Source of the DNA: Methanospirillum sp.
GTDB taxonomy: Archaea; Halobacteriota; Methanomicrobia; Methanomicrobiales; Methanospirillaceae
Assembly: GCA_028695895.1 (NCBI GenBank)
Contig: JAQVIE010000034.1
Span: 1-8,849 of the forward strand
DNA: 8,849 nt
Reading direction: 5' to 3'
Shown here: in pieces, positions 7,105-8,849 of the stretch
How the letters are laid out: each line of letters begins with the position of its first letter
Position numbering within the stretch: the first letter of the stretch is position 1
The notes under the pieces: generated by a model
The model's database searches: none
What the model was told of the DNA's origin: nothing
Seen by the model: only the letters and a program-made list of their open reading frames with translations
Made by a program: the position numbers and the translations under genes

Positions 7105-8091
7105 ATGAAAGCTGCAATCATCGGCGCTTCAGGGTATACCGGAGGCGAACTGATCCGACTGATGCAATCCCATCCCCATGTTACCATTGATGTCGCAACA
7201 TCCAGGCAACTGGCAGGAAAACCAGTGACAGACCAGCATCCCCATCTCACGGGTTTTTGCAACCTTACCTTTGAAAGCCCGGATATCTCTACAATTGACA
7301 CGGATATCGCATTCCTGGCAGTCCCCCACACGGCAGCCATGGCATATGTTCCTGATCTGCTTGAACGGGGGATAAAAACAATAGACCTCTCTGCTGATTA
7401 CCGTCTCCCGCAGGCAGTCTTTGAAGAAGTCTATGGAACGCCGCATACCGCATGGAGAGATGTTCCTTATGGTCTTTGTGAATTGCACCGGAATGCCTGT
7501 AAAAACGCATCCTTTGTCTCAAACCCGGGATGTTTTCCGACAGGTGCAACCCTTGCAGCCGCACCTCTTGCTGACAAGGCACATACAGTCATTTATGACT
7601 CCAAAACCGGGGTATCCGGTGCTGGTGACAGTCCTTCGGCAACGACCCACTTCCCAAATGTCGGCGATAACCTGATAGCATATAAATGGACCGGTCATCG
7701 CCACCTTGCTGAGATGAAACAGGAACTATACCACCTTGGATCAAAGGCAAAATGCTACTTCACACCCCACCTGCTTCCGGTGAACCGGGGCATTCTGACC
7801 ACCGCCCATATCCTGCTTGATGAACCTGTTGAACAGAAAGAGGTTGAGAAGTTATACCAGGACTATTACAGGAATGAACCATTTGTCAGGTACCAGCGTC
7901 CGTCCCTGAATTCAGTAAGAGGCTCTAATTTCTGCGATCTGATGGTAGAAGCATCAGAAAACCGCGTTGTAGCAGTATCTGTGATTGATAACCTGGTAAA
8001 AGGTGCGAGCGGCCAGGCAATACAGAATATGAACCTTATGTGTGGCTGGGAAGAGACACTTGGACTGATGAATCCTGGAATGCTTCCCTGA
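7105..8091 (+). CDS. argC: N-acetyl-gamma-glutamyl-phosphate reductase
   Basis: Third enzyme of arginine synthesis: NADPH-dependent reduction of N-acetylglutamyl-5-phosphate to the semialdehyde, in the cytoplasm. The N terminus is a Rossmann NADP-binding loop, [10 protein letters not shown] (7-16). The catalytic cysteine is Cys143 in [25 protein letters not shown] (169-183), [12 protein letters not shown] (193-204) with its conserved histidines, and [14 protein letters not shown] (222-235) are family hallmarks. [15 protein letters not shown] (296-310) closes the cofactor-binding fold. The length of 328 residues is normal for the family and the start places the dinucleotide loop at residue 7 as expected. 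It leads a rightward operon with a CBS-domain gene 13 bases downstream and then argJ. A TATA-like box about 28 bases upstream and the absence of a Shine-Dalgarno site suggest a leaderless message. Confidence 0.97.
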   Translation: MKAAIIGASGYTGGELIRLMQSHPHVTIDVATSRQLAGKPVTDQHPHLTGFCNLTFESPDISTIDTDIAFLAVPHTAAMAYVPDLLERGIKTIDLSADYRLPQAVFEEVYGTPHTAWRDVPYGLCELHRNACKNASFVSNPGCFPTGATLAAAPLADKAHTVIYDSKTGVSGAGDSPSATTHFPNVGDNLIAYKWTGHRHLAEMKQELYHLGSKAKCYFTPHLLPVNRGILTTAHILLDEPVEQKEVEKLYQDYYRNEPFVRYQRPSLNSVRGSNFCDLMVEASENRVVAVSVIDNLVKGASGQAIQNMNLMCGWEETLGLMNPGMLP

Positions 8092-8092
8092 A

Positions 8093-8098
8093 AAGGAG
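8093..8098 (+). promoter_or_regulatory. Strong Shine-Dalgarno site for the CBS-domain gene
   Basis: AAGGAG ends 6 bases before the ATG at 8105 and begins 2 bases after the argC stop. It is the only clear Shine-Dalgarno sequence in the window, and it fixes the start of the internal operon gene. Confidence 0.8.
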
Positions 8099-8104
8099 AT
8101 ATAA

Positions 8105-8581
8105 ATGATAGTTCGTGATGCAATGACCAAAGATCCGGTGACCTGCCAGGCAAAAGACTCCATTGCAGATGTTGCCGGTATAATGCGCAGCAGAAAGATT
8201 GGTGGAATCCCTATCCTTGACGAAGACAAACTTGCAGGAATTGTCACCGAGACTGATATTTTAAAACTTCTGAAGACTAAAGGACCGTCTGATGATCTCT
8301 GGCTTCCATCCCCCCTTGAGATAATTGAGCTCCCGGTCAGGGAATTTATCAACTGGGAAAATACTAAAAAAGCCCTGACTGATATCAGAGAGAAAAAAAT
8401 TGCAGACATTATGAGTAAACCGGTTATCACCATCTCTCCAGGTGATGATATCGAGATTGCAGCACAACGGATGCTTGAGAAGAAGATTGACCGGCTATGT
8501 GTTATGGAAAATGACAGGCTTGTTGGAATAATCACCCGTCAGGACATTGTCTGGTCTCTTGCCGGCGGTAAAAATGCATAA
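8105..8581 (+). CDS. Two-CBS-domain protein in the arginine operon; ligand unknown
   Basis: A 158-residue protein made of a Bateman pair with no attached enzyme or DNA-binding domain. CBS1 spans about residues 2-58 (VRDAMTKDPVTC, then GGIPILDEDKLAGIVTETDI). CBS2 spans about 99-155 (IADIMSKPVITISPGDDI, then DRLCVMENDRLVGIITRQDI). Between them lies a 40-residue insert with the hydrophobic-acidic stretch LEIIELPVREFINWE. The GIVTETD and GIITRQD ends are where CBS pairs contact ribose and phosphate of adenosyl ligands such as AMP, ATP, SAM or MTA. No signal peptide or membrane segment is present, so it should be cytosolic. It sits 13 bases after argC and overlaps the likely argJ start, so it is co-transcribed with arginine genes. 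A role sensing nucleotide or SAM status for that pathway is inference; the family itself has no settled function. Confidence 0.9.
   Translation: MIVRDAMTKDPVTCQAKDSIADVAGIMRSRKIGGIPILDEDKLAGIVTETDILKLLKTKGPSDDLWLPSPLEIIELPVREFINWENTKKALTDIREKKIADIMSKPVITISPGDDIEIAAQRMLEKKIDRLCVMENDRLVGIITRQDIVWSLAGGKNA
8564..8569 (+). promoter_or_regulatory. Possible Shine-Dalgarno site deciding the argJ start
   Basis: GGCGGT, one base off GGAGGT, lies 4 bases before ATG 8574 but 13 bases before the next in-frame ATG at 8583. The spacing favours 8574. The element lies inside the last codons of the CBS gene (AGGK). Confidence 0.35.
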
Positions 8582-8849
8582 GATGCAGTCGATTTGTGCA
8601 ATCGACGGGGTAAAAGCAGCAGGGATTAAAAAAGGCAAATTCGGTCTTGCTCTCATTCAGGCAGAAGGAACCGCTGCAGCGGTATTTACCATGAATAAGG
8701 CAAGTGCTGCTCCAGTAATCCTCATGCGTGAAAGGATGAAAAAGGGGTACCTGACCGCCACAATTACAAACAGCGGATGTGCAAACGCCCTGACCGGAAA
8801 GCAAGGAATATCTGATGCCATGGAGATGGCTGCCATAGCCGGTGAGTAT
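8574..8849 (+). CDS. argJ: Glutamate N-acetyltransferase / ornithine acetyltransferase ArgJ, 5' part only
   Basis: The reading frame stays open to the window edge and gives 92 residues of the N-terminal part. Recognisable pieces are ICAIDGVKAAGIKKGKFGLA, the AAVFTMNKASAAPV segment and TNSGCANALTG, which matches the family's NSGNANACTG loop. ArgJ moves the acetyl group from N-acetylornithine to glutamate, recycling it for the pathway in which ArgC acts. The enzyme self-cleaves at a conserved threonine, which lies beyond this window, so that site and any acetyl-CoA-dependent (bifunctional) activity cannot be judged. Two starts are possible: ATG 8574 overlaps the CBS stop by 8 bases (ATGCATAA) and has a GGCGGT element; ATG 8583 would begin MQSICAIDGV, which resembles methanogen ArgJ N termini as I remember them. 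The gene is the third in the argC operon. Confidence 0.92.
   Translation, partial: MHKMQSICAIDGVKAAGIKKGKFGLALIQAEGTAAAVFTMNKASAAPVILMRERMKKGYLTATITNSGCANALTGKQGISDAMEMAAIAGEY

Noticed and set aside
7954..8535. 193-residue open frame on the minus strand opposite the end of argC and the CBS gene
   Set aside because: It crosses two well-supported genes in antisense, is a Ser/Ile-rich translation without recognisable motifs, and has no start signal. It is a reverse-strand shadow of the CBS gene.
8532..8804. 90-residue Cys-containing open frame on the minus strand opposite argJ
   Set aside because: The cysteines are irregularly spaced and the frame lies antisense to a clear argJ N terminus. The plus-strand frame has family motifs and operon spacing.
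1..8849. CRISPR array, insertion sequence, tRNA or rRNA gene, or defence island
   Set aside because: I saw no spaced direct repeats, transposase motifs, terminal inverted repeats, or tRNA/rRNA signature sequence, and nearly all bases belong to recognised housekeeping genes.

Overview
The window looks chromosomal and archaeal, most likely from a Methanomicrobiales methanogen (Methanospirillum-like). Three things point that way. There is an AglJ-type N-glycosylation glycosyltransferase. The first genes of transcription units carry TATA-like boxes about 20-28 bases before the start codon and lack Shine-Dalgarno sequences, whereas an internal operon gene has a clear one. An argC-CBS-argJ arginine cluster sits beside a bacterial-type mutS-mutL pair, which in archaea is largely confined to haloarchaea and methanogens of the Methanosarcina/Methanomicrobia groups. 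The genus is inferred from gene content and general base composition, not from a marker gene.

Layout. The left four-fifths is read leftward (minus strand). In transcription order from the centre these genes are mutS (7025-4281), mutL (4284-2485, overlapping mutS by 4 bases), glnA (2322-991, glutamine synthetase GSI-alpha) and an AglJ-like membrane-anchored family 2 glycosyltransferase (924-7). The right fifth is read rightward: argC (7105-8091), a two-CBS-domain protein (8105-8581) and the first 92 codons of argJ (8574 to the window edge). A 79-base gap between mutS and argC is a divergent promoter. Coding density is high, all genes look intact apart from the edge-truncated argJ, and no gap exceeds 165 bases.

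How the genes work together. MutS recognises mismatches and MutL carries the metal-binding motifs of the endonuclease-proficient MutL class, so the pair can act as a mutH-independent mismatch repair module. glnA assimilates ammonia under its own promoter. ArgC and ArgJ are the reductase and acetyl-transfer steps of the acetyl-cycle arginine pathway, and the CBS protein between them is a candidate nucleotide or adenosyl-ligand sensor. The glycosyltransferase probably charges a polyprenyl (dolichyl) phosphate with the first sugar of the S-layer/pilin N-glycan.

The window is mostly ordinary housekeeping DNA. The items most worth a second look are a 16-bp inverted repeat between mutL and glnA that pairs fully only as leftward RNA, clamp-binding-like peptides in both MutS and MutL, and the CBS gene embedded in the arginine operon. 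I found no convincing new defence or mobile system.
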